Assembly: GCA_013397075.1 (NCBI GenBank)
Contig: VWZS01004498.1
Span: 414,614-478,613, forward strand
Direction: 5' to 3'
DNA: 64,000 nt
Source of the DNA: Rhabdornis inornatus
Taxonomy: Eukaryota; Chordata; Aves; Passeriformes; Rhabdornithidae
How positions within the stretch are numbered: position 1 is the stretch's first letter; each line of letters opens with the position of its first letter. Of the stretch, positions 49,196 through 61,130 are shown piece by piece. The notes below the pieces were generated by a model. It was not told where the DNA came from. It ran no database searches and worked only from the letters and a program-made list of their open reading frames with translations. Position numbers and translations under genes: made by a program.

Positions 49196-51879
49196 GTAAG
49201 GAAAATTTGCATTATGTTCAGTTGCTTCTTTGATAGTGCATATAAGTGTTGAATGGCCATATACACTTACAGTTTGTAGATTCTAAGATCCATGCTAAAA
49301 ATACCTGTTTGTCATGAACTCTGACTTGTGCTCTATATTATTGAAAACACTGACACTGTCTGTTAAAAATATTTGGTTTTCTGTCATTATGTTCTGTGTA
49401 AGTTTGCTTATTTTGACAATTATTACGTACCTGGAGAATGGATGTTTTGAAGTTTGGTTGTCTGGTTAAAAAATATAAAGATCGAGATTATACATGGCAT
49501 CGTAGAAATGTTAATTCAGCATTTTGGAAATATTTGTCTTATCTTAGAAGTTCAACATAGAATGTCTTAGGAAAGATAGTGTATTTTACAAGTTGAGCAA
49601 TTAGGCGTATGCCATTTAATGGACTGTCAAGTTGGGCACAAAATCACAAATCTCTTCTTGACCAATATCCTAAGAAGTCTAGATTTTCAAAAATTACATA
49701 TTGTGGTCATATATTGCTTAAGGTATTACGTCATATCCAGGAACATCAACAGAGAAATTACATCCCACAGATCTAAGAAAGTGCAATGCATCATTAAAAA
49801 TGTATTTGAGAAACCATTGTATTTTTACGTGCACAAGTGCATTAACTGTTGAAAAGGCAGAGAGGTCTCATTTCACCTTCTTCCTTTATGCTAGAATAAT
49901 TTTCATGCTAGTAATTAAATAGTGCGTTTTATCACAAGCAATTGTAATATAAACCTACATGATACTGACAACTTCTTTTAGGAGGAGCATATTACATTAT
50001 ATTGTGAACCATGTAGATCATCTCTGAACAGTGTTAGAATTTCTTGCTGGACAGTTAACTCTGAGTATCCCAGAATATATTTCACAAGCTTCACTTTTTC
50101 TTTAAGAGAGAGAAATGTGTTAGGTTACCTGAAGTGCTGGTTTCAAGAAGAGATTTTCATCCATTCAGCTTAAAGAGTGAATCTTTGTCTTTCAGGATCT
50201 ATCGCTGTGTCAGAGTCAGTCCCAGGTCTTGACTAGGATCTTGAAACAACTGTCTTCTCAGGCAGTGAGCTCCAGGGTTAGCCCTGAGCCCTGGACGTGC
50301 TGGGACAAGGCACTGGGAGTTCAGCCCATGTTTGAGAATACACATGGGGGGGTGGCTGAAAGGTGTCTATGAAAGGCACTATTTAAGCCTCCCCTAGGCT
50401 GTAACTTGAAGACTTGCATTTCATTTATATCAAGGCCCTTTTCCAGCACCCCGGCAGTACAAATGTTGCATTCCCTTAGCCTGTTCTGAACTGCAAGTGT
50501 GGGAATAGTGAATGTAAGCATGTCTTCATCTTTTGACCTGTGCTGATACACTGAAAGAATGGCTGGTACCTGACAAAAGGAGAGTCAGGAGTGGCTGAAA
50601 TCAAGGCAGCCAAGGACAGTAATTTCACTCCAAAGGCAGATAAAATTGATAAAACTGGCATGTTAAAAAGCTTCCTACTGAGCTTCTACCTTGATAATTC
50701 AAAAAGTCCCCCAGGAGAAACAGAAAACATTCATTTTCTGGGTTTCATTCTGGCATTTCGGAAAGTGTATTTTCTACCTCGGTGTAGGTTCCTATAACAA
50801 GAAAGCTCTTTCTCATCTTTTAGGGGCAACTGAGTTCGGCACAGAAAGTAATTTTTTTTTAGTTTATTTATAAGTTTATAATTTTTCTGGTGTTGCTGTG
50901 AGGTTTTTTTTTACACTATTTGAAAGATTTCATTTTCCCCCCAGCATTCAATGCAACCATATGGAATTGTATCTGGATTCCATTTTGTGCAATTATGATA
51001 TTGGTTTACCATATTTTCTTTACTAAGCAGACACTCAGCACCTAACTTAGAGTGCAGGGTGTAGCTTTACAGCCAGATGATAGTTATTAGTCTGGTAAGC
51101 TATTTGAAAAGAGAAACCCACCAGACTTTGACTTGCATGAAAACAAACATATTCTCATGTAAATTCCTGAAGAGGAAACTGTCAGATAAATAAGTAGTTA
51201 ACTTTTTAGTTAACTCCCTCCAAAACAGGGAGTCTGCTCTCTTCACCGAAGTTTGCCCAAAGGCTGGGAAGCAGCTGAATTACTGGATAATATTAATACC
51301 TCGTTTTTACTTTGAAACAGATGAATGCTGCCAGATTTTTTTCCCGTGGGGGAAAAAAGAACACAGATCAGCAACAAACACACTGACCCTCTCCACACCC
51401 CGAACTTAGAATGTTATGTATGTTAGATTATAAATAGAGTGTGATTGTTTTCAAACTCCAGCCATCAATTCTTGTGAGATGAGAATCAGCCCTTGTATTT
51501 AATGTAATATTCACTGTTATTTAATTATATTAATGTTGTCAGAAAACAGTCTTTCTGACCAGAACATAGAAATAGGGTTGTGACATAAAGTATATTGTTT
51601 GTTGCAGACAGTGTTTTTTGGATTAACACTGTTGACCCTGAGCCCTGTTTTGGTAGACTCAGTTGCTAAAAATAGACTTATGCATGGAATTGATTTTAAA
51701 ATGCTTTGGTTTTGGTTTTTTTAGAGATAGAGGACAAAATCCGGATCATTGTACTTGTAACAAATGAAAAATGTTTGCTAATGCTTGTTGCTTTTGTAGA
51801 CTTTTAATTTCCACATTAATCTGAGAACTGATTAGTCTGTAGCATTGGATTTATCTTATTGTTCTGTTGTTCTTGGCAG

Positions 51880-51965
51880 TGTTTAAACCATCATCACTCC
51901 AAATGCCAGTTGGAAGGAGGACAATTACTGCCATGATTGCCATCTTACTGCCTCTGCAAACCTGT
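51880..51965 (+). other. Candidate exon e
   Basis: The acceptor tract is strong (ttgttctgttgttcttggcag) with a branch-point-like ctgat upstream. The donor is acctgt|gtgagt; 86 nt. Entered in phase 1 it is open throughout. It carries a basic Val-Gly-Arg-Arg followed by the hydrophobic Ala-Met-Ile-Ala-Ile-Leu-Leu-Pro-Leu. It ends in phase 0. Confidence 0.25.
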
Positions 51966-53508
51966 GTGAGTATGTTAGCTCCATGAGAAGTCCATGTATG
52001 AGGGACTACCCTTTGCATTAGAGTGTTCTTCTAGTAGAGGTGTGCTGCATGGCAGCTCTAACAGTAGCCCCAAGACTATTAACTGAATGGTCTTGTCTCC
52101 CTGTTCTTTTTCTTCCCACACCAGCATCACTTCTGTTGGAGGTCTCTAGAGCACAGCTGCAGCATGACCCACAGTGTCTCTGCCTCCTGTGTTTGTTGTT
52201 GCGCCTCCACGGCAGAGTTAATCAGTTCGAGGTGCCTCAGCAAAGCCGGCATATGTCCTAAATCTGGCCATGCAACTGAGCCCATGCTAAATAATCTAAC
52301 TTTCCGTGTGAATGGCCCCTTCAAAGCCAGTAGGAGGCTCAGAGAGGCTAAAGCTTCTCATATGGGTCAGCAATTTTTTTGGAAAAGGCTATGTAGATTT
52401 GTATTCTCAAATGCCGTGAAAGGGAAGCCCCTCCGACATCTAGAGCCATCGACAGAAATATTCTGGATAGCAAAGAAAGCAGAACATGTCTGTCATGCTA
52501 TCCTTGCCCTACTCAGACATCTGTGAAAATTTCATGCTTCTGTGAGCAGATTCTCCAAAGGGCTGAATTTGGCTGCACATCTTTGAGCACATACTTCCAT
52601 TTTCCCTGCTGTGCCTGTCTGTTATATGTTTTTAGTTGTCCTTGGTATTTGGGGAAAAAAAAGGAAAAGCACATATTAAATAAAATGTATAAATAACAGG
52701 AGCCAGCAAGCTTCAAATGGCAAAAAGCAAGAAAAACAGACTAGCTGTAAACCTGGAAATACTGTTCCAAACTCCTAGAGTGTGCAGGAAATGCAGCACA
52801 TATGGCACAAGGAATCACCTGGAGCTAGGCCTCTCTGTTGCACCTTGGCATAGGAGAGCAGGAACAAAGCAGAGATGCAGACTGTAACCCTTAGTGGCCT
52901 GGTGTCTGGTAAGGATCAGCTTTAGCCTGTTCTTGTACTTGGCTTCTAGTTCACAAATACGAGATGTTAAAAATAGAATCATTACTGAATGATCCCTTTT
53001 GTACTTAAACATGGATATCAGTGCATTTTTGTAGATTAGAAACTTTCAATATCATTCTTTCTAGTGTCTATGAAATATATATGAATGTAATTGTACCCTT
53101 TCTTATAGAAAAGTAGAATTTTATTGTAATGACACTTCATTTATGATGCTCCTTGCAAAAGCTGTTTCTGATATTATGCTTTTAAGTGAGCTTCTCAGTG
53201 TTCCTTACAATCATTAATGAATCAGACGTTAGATAAAGACAGTGTAGGTATGGCAGCATATCATTATACAGGGGAGTAGAGTGAAGCATGGGGATGTAAA
53301 TATTTACTACATCTTGCACAATGTTGAGGAAAAGATAGCTCTAAGGGTAGGATGATGTTTTTTACTACTCATAGTGTATTCATCATAAAAAGAATCATTT
53401 AAAAATTCAAACCTTTCCTAACTTTTGCTCAACATTAGCAAAGGATTTTTTCTGGGCAGGAATAAAAGAAAATTAAAAGAAAAAAACTCAGAACATCTGA
53501 TATTGAGT

Positions 53509-53724
53509 ATTTCTTCTGGTTTGTTTTTGTTTGGTTTTGGTTTTGTTTTTGTTTTCTTTCTTTCTTTTATTTTTCTTTTTTTTATTTTCTTTTTTAATTT
53601 TTTGGTGGTTTTTAATTTTTTTTTCTTAAGAAGGTTTCTTCCTTTTTTTTCCTTTCTTTCATTTTTATTTGGTTGGTTTGGGGGTTGGGTTATTCCTTTT
53701 GTATTTTTGGCATTTTTCATTTAT
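53509..53724 (+). repeat. T-rich low-complexity tract
   Basis: Mostly T with scattered G and C ((GTTTT)n-like, then (CTTT)n-like, then T-runs). The open frames on both strands across it (Phe/Leu-rich on +, Lys-rich on -) are artefacts of this composition. Confidence 0.85.
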
Positions 53725-54082
53725 TTGGAAAAAGAAGGTTAAAAATTTTCAGAATGATAGAAAAACTTGCAGTTTGATTCCAATCCATGGGATTTTATTC
53801 GTAAAAGAGATTCTCTTTAAACCCCCAAAAGCTGCTACTTCTGCCTCCCTTTCTGCTCTAGAAATTTGTTTCCTTCATTCAGCTTATTCTACCACAGATC
53901 ATCTTGATACCACTAAGTATGTGCCCTGTTATATTAATGCCCATGCATCTCTGCTCAGTTTGTCTGTAAAAACTGAAAGGATTTTCTGTGTTCATGTATT
54001 TCCAGAACAAAATGTGTATTAATTACCATGCATCAAGTACTGAAAAGCAAAAACATTTTTACTCTTATTTTTTTTTTAACAG

Positions 54083-54182
54083 GGGCACATTCACTGTCAC
54101 CGGCTGATATTGTACAGTTATATGATTAACTGGAATCTTATGTTTAGAAACAGAGAAGTGCCAAGACTTCAAACTTATACTT
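54083..54182 (+). other. Candidate exon f
   Basis: The acceptor is a long T tract ending aacag (54082) and the donor is atactt|gtgagt; 100 nt. The phase 0 frame is open throughout (33 codons). One of the two most exon-like segments in the downstream region. Confidence 0.25.
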
Positions 54183-55739
54183 GTGAGTATAATTATATGT
54201 ATTTTTAGAAATTGAAATGAGCTTATGCAGAGATTTTCAAAATAGACCTAAAAGAAGGAACAGAAAATGTCAAAGTGTGTGCGCATTCAGAAGTTTTAAG
54301 AACAGTTTTTATATATTTAAAAGACAACAATTACTTGGAACCCTAGAAAAGGCAGCAGCTGTTACCCAGTGAACTTTTCTTCTGCACTAGCATTTTCTGT
54401 TTAATAAAATTTCTGAAATGTTACTGTGTATTGGGATAATATATTTAAACTGTATACACAATTAAATTAAATTTTATGTCTTGTATTTTTTAAAAAGTAA
54501 TGGATTTAGGAACATAGTGTAGTCTGTGATGCATTAATTGTCAGAAAAACAATGTCTGTGTTCACTTGAGACAAGGAAAGCTAGAATGGTCTGGCTGTGA
54601 TTAGCAGTTATTGGGGAGAACGACTCTGCATTTCAAAATAGTTTATTTGCAGTAGTTGAAATTTGATTAATGAAAATTACCCCATTATCATATTGTGGCT
54701 GTTTAATAAATGTGGCTTTAGTACTGTGAAATTGGTTTCAAAGTTATCTGGGAAAAACATTTAACTATAAGCACGTGAATCAAGCTGTCTCTCCCTGTGT
54801 AGACTGATTTTAACAGCCACGGGTTCTGAGCTCTCCACAAAATGCTTCAGACCAAAAGCTCTACAGCTGTTTTAGTCCTTTTCCCCCTCAGCAGTGACAA
54901 TATAAGGTTTTTGGATCAAAGCTGAATTGCATTTGACTGCCCTGAAACAGAGAGCAGAAGAACTTGTATCTGGAAATTAAATGCAGTTGGATTTTCAGTG
55001 AAGGTGTTGCAGTGAAGACTTAAATTCTTGAGTCTGACCCTAACTGTTGTAGTCTCACTTTTGTGTCTGCACTGAGTTTGTGACCTGGTGCCAGACAATC
55101 CTCTCTTCGCATTCTATGGCATTCACCTTTTTTGCTTTTTGTATTTATTACAATTAGATTTAGATGTTTTAAATGTGTTGAGGGTTGCCTGAATTGGGAA
55201 AACGACTTTTGATGGCTTAATGAAAGAAAAGGAAGTGAAGAACAACTGATTTATTTAAATTTCCCACCTGAAATCCCAGGGATGGGGTGGGGGGAAAAAT
55301 TCTCAGAGATGGCACTCTGAAGGGGGCAGGTAGAGGACAAATGTGTCATTTCAAATACCCTCAAATTCCTGACTGAGTGCTTTCATTTTTATATGATAGA
55401 AGATACAAGAAGTTGCCAACACTAGTGCTCTTTTAGAAACAGGATTTGCAGAAGTAAAAAAGTTTTAGCAAGCCTAAACTGTTTTCGAAGTGGGCATTTA
55501 CTTTTTGGTTGTCTTAATCTGCATTTTTTAGCACATGTCTTTCTTGGGTAAAAGACCCAGAAACATCTTTCACTGTTAGTGACACACGAATGAATGAAGC
55601 CACTGATTGTTACTGAAGGCACTTTTGCTGAAGTAGCCAAAATTAAATCTTTTATTGGTGAAAGGGGATCGTAGCAGCTTTGATGTCTCAAACTCTTTTG
55701 CTGCTCCCTAAAGCCTTTCACACCGGCTACTTATCTCAG

Positions 55740-55870
55740 CTGGAGAAAACAGCACTTGGGAGTCAGAGAGCAAAAGTGTTCAGTGAAGAAGTTTATTCAT
55801 GAGCGAAGAGTTTCATTGGTATTGGAAGGCAAACACAGAAAAGTAAACACAGCCCACTGGACTACAACAG
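55740..55870 (+). other. Candidate exon g (would hold the stop codon)
   Basis: The acceptor is ggctacttatctcag (55739). A possible donor is caacag|gttagt at 55870/55871, or the exon could be terminal. In the frame carried from exon f it reads Ser-Gly-Glu-Asn-Ser-Thr-Trp-Glu and ends at TGA 55784-55786. Confidence 0.2.
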
Positions 55871-56249
55871 GTTAGTAAATACAAATGCTGTAACATTCCC
55901 ATAGAGCTCTTTCTGTAGAGGCAACTGTTATGTGCGATGTATTGTGTTATTTTATTATGATCACGTTTCTCTAAGTTATATGCCTTTTTTCATTTTTAGT
56001 GTGCTTTACTTACAGAAGTTGTTTGAAGTTAGTGAATAATAACATTGAGAGACATCAAAGTTTCAGAAAAATGTGGAAAAGAGGTGTTACAATTTAGATG
56101 AATCAGTCATTATTAAGGTGTTTTGGGATCTGCTGGTTTGGCTTCTAATGTGCTTTCAGAACACCATCTTGTGGCCTAAGTTTCTAGTAATGTGTTGCAG
56201 TTGTGAACCATTTTCATACCTCTCACAACAGTGCTGAGAATTGAGATAC

Positions 56250-56297
56250 CTCTAACTCCCATGAACGTTGTGGCAAAACTCCCACTGAGCTTTACAG
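56250..56297 (-). repeat. Ancient amniote 'tcaatgggag' repeat fragment
   Basis: On the minus strand this reads gctcagtgggagttttgcca followed by caacgttcatgggagtta. It resembles the gaagtcaatgggagttttgcc...gacttcaatgggag element I know as widespread in bird and reptile genomes. Assignment by eye. Confidence 0.4.
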
Positions 56298-56690
56298 AAG
56301 GGGGAGGAAGGGACATTAGTGGCTTTTGTGAAGTGCAATGAGGTACTGATGAAATGATCTGAATTGCTTTTGTTAATTACACATGGAGCAATCCCTGAAC
56401 AGAGGAGAGAGAATATAAATAAAATATTTATTTAACATCAAGGTGCTAAATTTTAGGTGACTTACTGTAAGTGAAAAACTGGCCTTTTGCTAGGGCATTG
56501 ACATACTACGTTTTGCTCCTTTCCGCTTGACTTTTTTAACTCTGTTGTTTCTTTGTATTCATGCAACATTGTCAACTTGTAAACACTTCCCTATTGACAA
56601 GGTACTCTTATGTCAGTAGTAAAAGTGTTGGCATGAAATGCTAATCTAATGTGGACAAGCATTTCTGAACTATTCTAAAATATCTCTTTT

Positions 56691-56758
56691 CTGACTATTC
56701 ACAGCTATGGGCTAGCAGATAAATTCTAATCATTCATGGACAGCACTTCTTAGTCCTT
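56691..56758 (+). repeat. Direct duplication, copy 1
   Basis: ctgactattcacagct starts a stretch of about 68 nt that recurs at 58477-58545 with about four differences (tatggg/tgtggg, atgg/atag, an extra A in cagcaactt, cct/tct). The flanks are unrelated. Confidence 0.88.
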
Positions 56759-57146
56759 TTGCAGAGAAGTTTAGATGAGAGGGTTGTATTTTGCCATGTG
56801 CTGTCACTGTCTTTGAAGCATTTCATTGTGTCTTCTTTGAGAATTCCATGAGATGGAGAAAACCAGAATTGTTCCTCAAAGAAAAGGATAGTGCAGTTTT
56901 CAAGCATTGCCCTACCTGTCAAATTTCTTGTGACTATATAGGATGATATACAAGGACAAATGAAGGAGGTGAGGTAAAAGATTTATTACTGAAATAATAC
57001 CAGCACACTTACTTCTACTTGTACCAGACTCAGTCATACATTAATAATTTGGCCTTAACTTTTTGTAAGAAATAGATCCAGATTTTTCTGTTCTTACAGT
57101 TTACTCATGGGACTGGTAGGTTGACTGGGAGGCCAGTTAAGCAAAG

Positions 57147-57178
57147 AGACAGATAGATAGATAGACAGACAGATATAC
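57147..57178 (+). repeat. (GATA)n/(GACA)n microsatellite
   Basis: gagacagatagatagataga followed by cagacagatata. Short, interrupted tetranucleotide repeat. Confidence 0.85.
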
Positions 57179-58476
57179 TTATAATGTTTTTATATATGAT
57201 GAGAAATATGGTGCTAAGTTTTCCTTTAACTGAACATGAAAAGGAATATTTTTGATTTATTTTTATTTTCTTTTAGCAACACAATATTTATTTGATTTTC
57301 CCATTATGGGTTGCTCTCATGTGGTGTTTCAGGCACTCCTGTACTATCCCTGTCTTCTTATTCTAGTGAGAAAAATACTTGTTTTAGTAAGGCTACTTTC
57401 AATGCTTGATCATATGTGAATTGACAGAACTACCTGCATCCTATTTCTGTTCCTTTTATTCTGTAGATTTTTACCTGTGGAACTTGGAGTAATTCCTGTG
57501 AAGCTGTCACAATCTGTTCTATCAAAATTATTTACAGATCCTGTTGTTTAGGGATCATTGAGATGATAGATTGCTATGGTCTCTCTTGTTAATGTGTGCT
57601 TGGGGAGTCCTTCATTTATACAACAGACTTATTCAATTTTTGGTGAAGTGTGGTTATTACTCTTGCACAGAAGACACATGCTCGATCTAGATATGGCTTG
57701 CTTATTTTTTAAAGTAATTGTATAAAAATAGGATGTCCCTCCACAAAACTCTGTTTTTAACCTTACAAACTAATTGCCTTTACTGTGCCATTTGAAGGAC
57801 TGACAATTTCATGTACTGGACTGTTAATAACAGCTGGCAAGAAGTCCAGCTGCAACAGAGGCAGATTGAAGCACGACTGATGGCTCGGGGTGCTGGAAAC
57901 AGTGGAAAATTCACTGAGAAGTGTATTCTGTCTCCATCTGCTCAGCTATGTGGCAGAAGTATGGTTAGAAGAGTCTGGTACTGGTTGTGGACTTGTGTAT
58001 GAGAAGATTTTAATATTTAAAGGTATCAGGTAGCTTGAACAACTGTAGTCTAAATCTAACTGATTATATCTGTAGCCTTTTTATTCAGCCCTTTTTAATG
58101 AGAATGGTGTTGACTTCTAGAACTTTTTCTTACTCAAATCCTCCTTTGATGTTATTATTTTAGTTGTAATGCCATTTCTTGTTAAATCATCTGTGCTGTG
58201 ACTGTGTAGTGGTGGGCTGAGGATCTAAAACTGAGGCAGGAAAATACACAAAAAAATTCTGAGTATAATCCTGTCAGTGTTTGCTTCTGTCATGGCAGTA
58301 GGCTGTGCCCACTTCTGTATTAGCTCATAAGACTGAGCCCTCTCCTTTGGTCAGGAGCCTCCTAGTCTATCAGCATTTGGGAGAACATGAACTGAGGAAT
58401 GCAGGGATATCCTGGGAGCTGCTTTTTTAATGAGATCATCAGCTGAATCAGCTCTGCTGTCTTCACCTTGTGCAGT

Positions 58477-58545
58477 CTGACTATTCACAGCTGTGGGCTA
58501 GCAGATAAATTCTAATCATTCATAGACAGCAACTTCTTAGTTCTT
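58477..58545 (+). repeat. Direct duplication, copy 2
   Basis: Diverged copy of 56691-56758, same orientation, 1.8 kb downstream. Confidence 0.88.
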
Positions 58546-59400
58546 GTTCTGTTATTTAAGCTTTTGTAGTCTCAGTTGTACTTTCAGCTTCTACTGGGCA
58601 TGTGAAACCACATACCTTAGAGAAAGAAATTAAATAAATGGATTGTATCATCCAATTTCAGGGGATTTATCCACCCTATCTTGTAATTTTTACTTACATG
58701 AATAATTTTTGTTTACACATTCTTAATTTGAATGGGATTACTTGCATTAGTGATAATGTGAGTAGTAGCTACAGGATTAGTTTCTGTACTTGTTAGTGGT
58801 ATCAAAAGCAATAGAACATACAGTAATTTGGTTACATTTTCAATTATAATCTGAAATTAAAGAGCTTTATTTTGGAGCTGTTGCTCTGAATAGCAAGTAT
58901 TGATATTTGTAATTGAATTCTGAGATAGAACTTTCCATACATTTGTAATGCAGAAAGCTCTCTCATCATGTGAGATTCACTTGTCAGATGAATGGTCACC
59001 ACTTAGTAACAATATTAAATCCTGCATTTTTAGAGTCAAAAGGACTGGAAGCTACTTCTAGGGTAAAATATTTAATCTATTTCATATCTCAAAATTCTAT
59101 AGTATGAAATTACTAGGTTGAGAAGCTTTTTGATAAATATTTGAGTACGTGCTGTGATTAATTTGTATTAGTATTATACTTTGAGCTAGAGTAATTCATG
59201 TTGGTAGGACACCTGATGAGGCAGACCTTGATTCTGAAAAAGGCTCCAGGCAAACCTCCAATGAAAACTTAGCTGCCTTGAGCAATTTTCAGGACTCAGA
59301 GGTAAAATTTGATATAGTGTGAATGGGTGGCAGGATGAAAATAAATCATGCTGTAGCTAGCCTGTTTTTCACAGTTACAGGTTTGGGAGTTTTGCTCTCT

Positions 59401-59452
59401 ATTTTTTTTTCCTTTCTTTCTTTCTTTTCTTTTTTTCCTCCCCTTCTTAATT
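59401..59452 (+). repeat. Polypyrimidine tract
   Basis: Uninterrupted C/T run including (CTTT)n units. Low complexity; possible triplex-forming sequence. Confidence 0.8.
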
Positions 59453-61084
59453 TTCTACTTACACAGCTTGATTTTTAAAGATTTATTTAAATCTGGTTCA
59501 TGTGCAGCTTTTAGCCTTCATGTAATTAAACAGCAGATTTTGGGAAATGAATAATTTTGGCAAACATTCTTTTTTCAATATCCAAGACTTTTATTGCTGA
59601 ATAAATACTATCCACTTTTATATAAAACTTTCTTTCACATGGAATAAATGTCTCCTCAGTAAAAAAAAAAAAAGTGGGCAGAGAAAAAGCTTACAATAGT
59701 TTGAATACCAGATAGATGTAGATCATCCCAGTCATTGTGGCTGCAAGTCACATTGTATGCAGGGACATACAGTGACCGTGACTCCAATCACAGCTTATTT
59801 GACAAAGAGGCGACAGTAGACAGTGAATGTAATCTTATTGTTTGCTCACAGTAAGTGATGCTGCAGGAACTACCTCTGTGAAACACAGGATGCAAAAAGT
59901 TTTTTGCTTTAAGGTACTCTGGCCATTTTGGAATCTAAAATATCTTCTCCATTGCCAGCTTCCTTACTGATCTGAGAAGGTGACTCAGGACTCTGCTAGC
60001 TCCTTGATCACTTGGAAATGTTCCTAAGCAGCAGCTGGCTGCCAATATACATATGTTATAAAATACTTCCATTATTTTTTCCCTTGAAATTACATAAAGG
60101 ATAATCACAGTTTAGCCTTGAATAAAGACTTCATGTTCTGATTTACAGTAGGTATTTCTAATGTTCAGGTTTATGTTTTGTAAACTGCTGGATTTATTTT
60201 AAAAGCAAACATAACAAACAGTGAAAACCTGCTGTCACCAACTGTGCTAGAGGTCATAGCTATGTGAGAATTGGCTTGATGTCAGGCATGAAAAATGGGT
60301 ATTTATGTACTATATTTTTTAGATGACCAAAGAGTAACAGCAGATTTCAGTCCTGTTAAAAAAACCACAAGATTAAGGTATAGACGAAGAGGTTGTGAAT
60401 CTAAAAGCTCATCCATTTTTCTTAGTTATATAAGAGGGTCTATAAGAATATGTTGCATTTTCACACAAAGCTTTCTTGTCTTGTAGCTGTAGACATCCTG
60501 GCTACTACTTAAGACAGAGAAAGACTGTAAAAGAAAATGGAAATGATATATGAAATATTACAGAAAGAGTTTGACGTTCTTGTAAAAATAAGGGTTTCTG
60601 CTGAATGAACAATGGGCAGTCTGGTAGAGTTAGATAATTGTCTTAGCATCATTAATAGCTTGAGTTAGAAGAGAGGATTTAGGAAATTGAAGTTGATATG
60701 TCCAGATACTGAAATGAAGAACAAGATTAGCATATTTTTGATCATAGACTCTCATTCATTATTCAAGTTGCGTTTTCATCTGCAATAGACGAGAGAAGAT
60801 CACCATAGACTGCAATGATAAAAGCAAGGGCAAAATTCGACTGTGACTCAGGGGGAAATGACTAATCTTTCCTAATTTGTTCTGAATCTTGACATGTAGA
60901 CCTCAAATACTCTAATTTATGTGAAAATGTTTTCTTTGGTCCCTCAGCTATTAAAAGTTGTAATAATGCAAGACCACAAAAACAGAAAAAGCTTTTAAAC
61001 GCTTATTCTTCTAAATAAGTGATTCTAAACTCAGCTTATACCAACTAGACACTGTATTTTCTGAGTTGCCAGGGAGTTAGCCAC

Positions 61085-61130
61085 AAAACTCACATTAAAG
61101 TCAATGGGAGTTACTAAAATCAGTGGGAGT
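61085..61130 (+). repeat. Ancient amniote 'tcaatgggag' repeat fragment
   Basis: cattaaagtcaatgggagtt is followed by actaaaatcagtgggagttg. It shows the same doubled (a/c)agtgggagtt motif as 56250-56297, in the opposite orientation. Confidence 0.4.

Larger units (their letters stand above)
43610..51879. other. Intergenic or putative intron sequence
   Basis: Apart from the tandem duplication (44210-44257) and candidate exons a-d I see no gene. The part at 46160-47200 is purine-rich on the + strand. The part at 48280-48500 is somewhat GC-richer and free of recognisable repeats, so it could be a conserved non-coding element; only alignment can show that. Confidence 0.5.

Noticed and set aside
53418..53742. 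Lys-rich (minus) and Phe-rich (plus) ORFs of about 100 codons
   Set aside because: Translations of a T-rich low-complexity tract.
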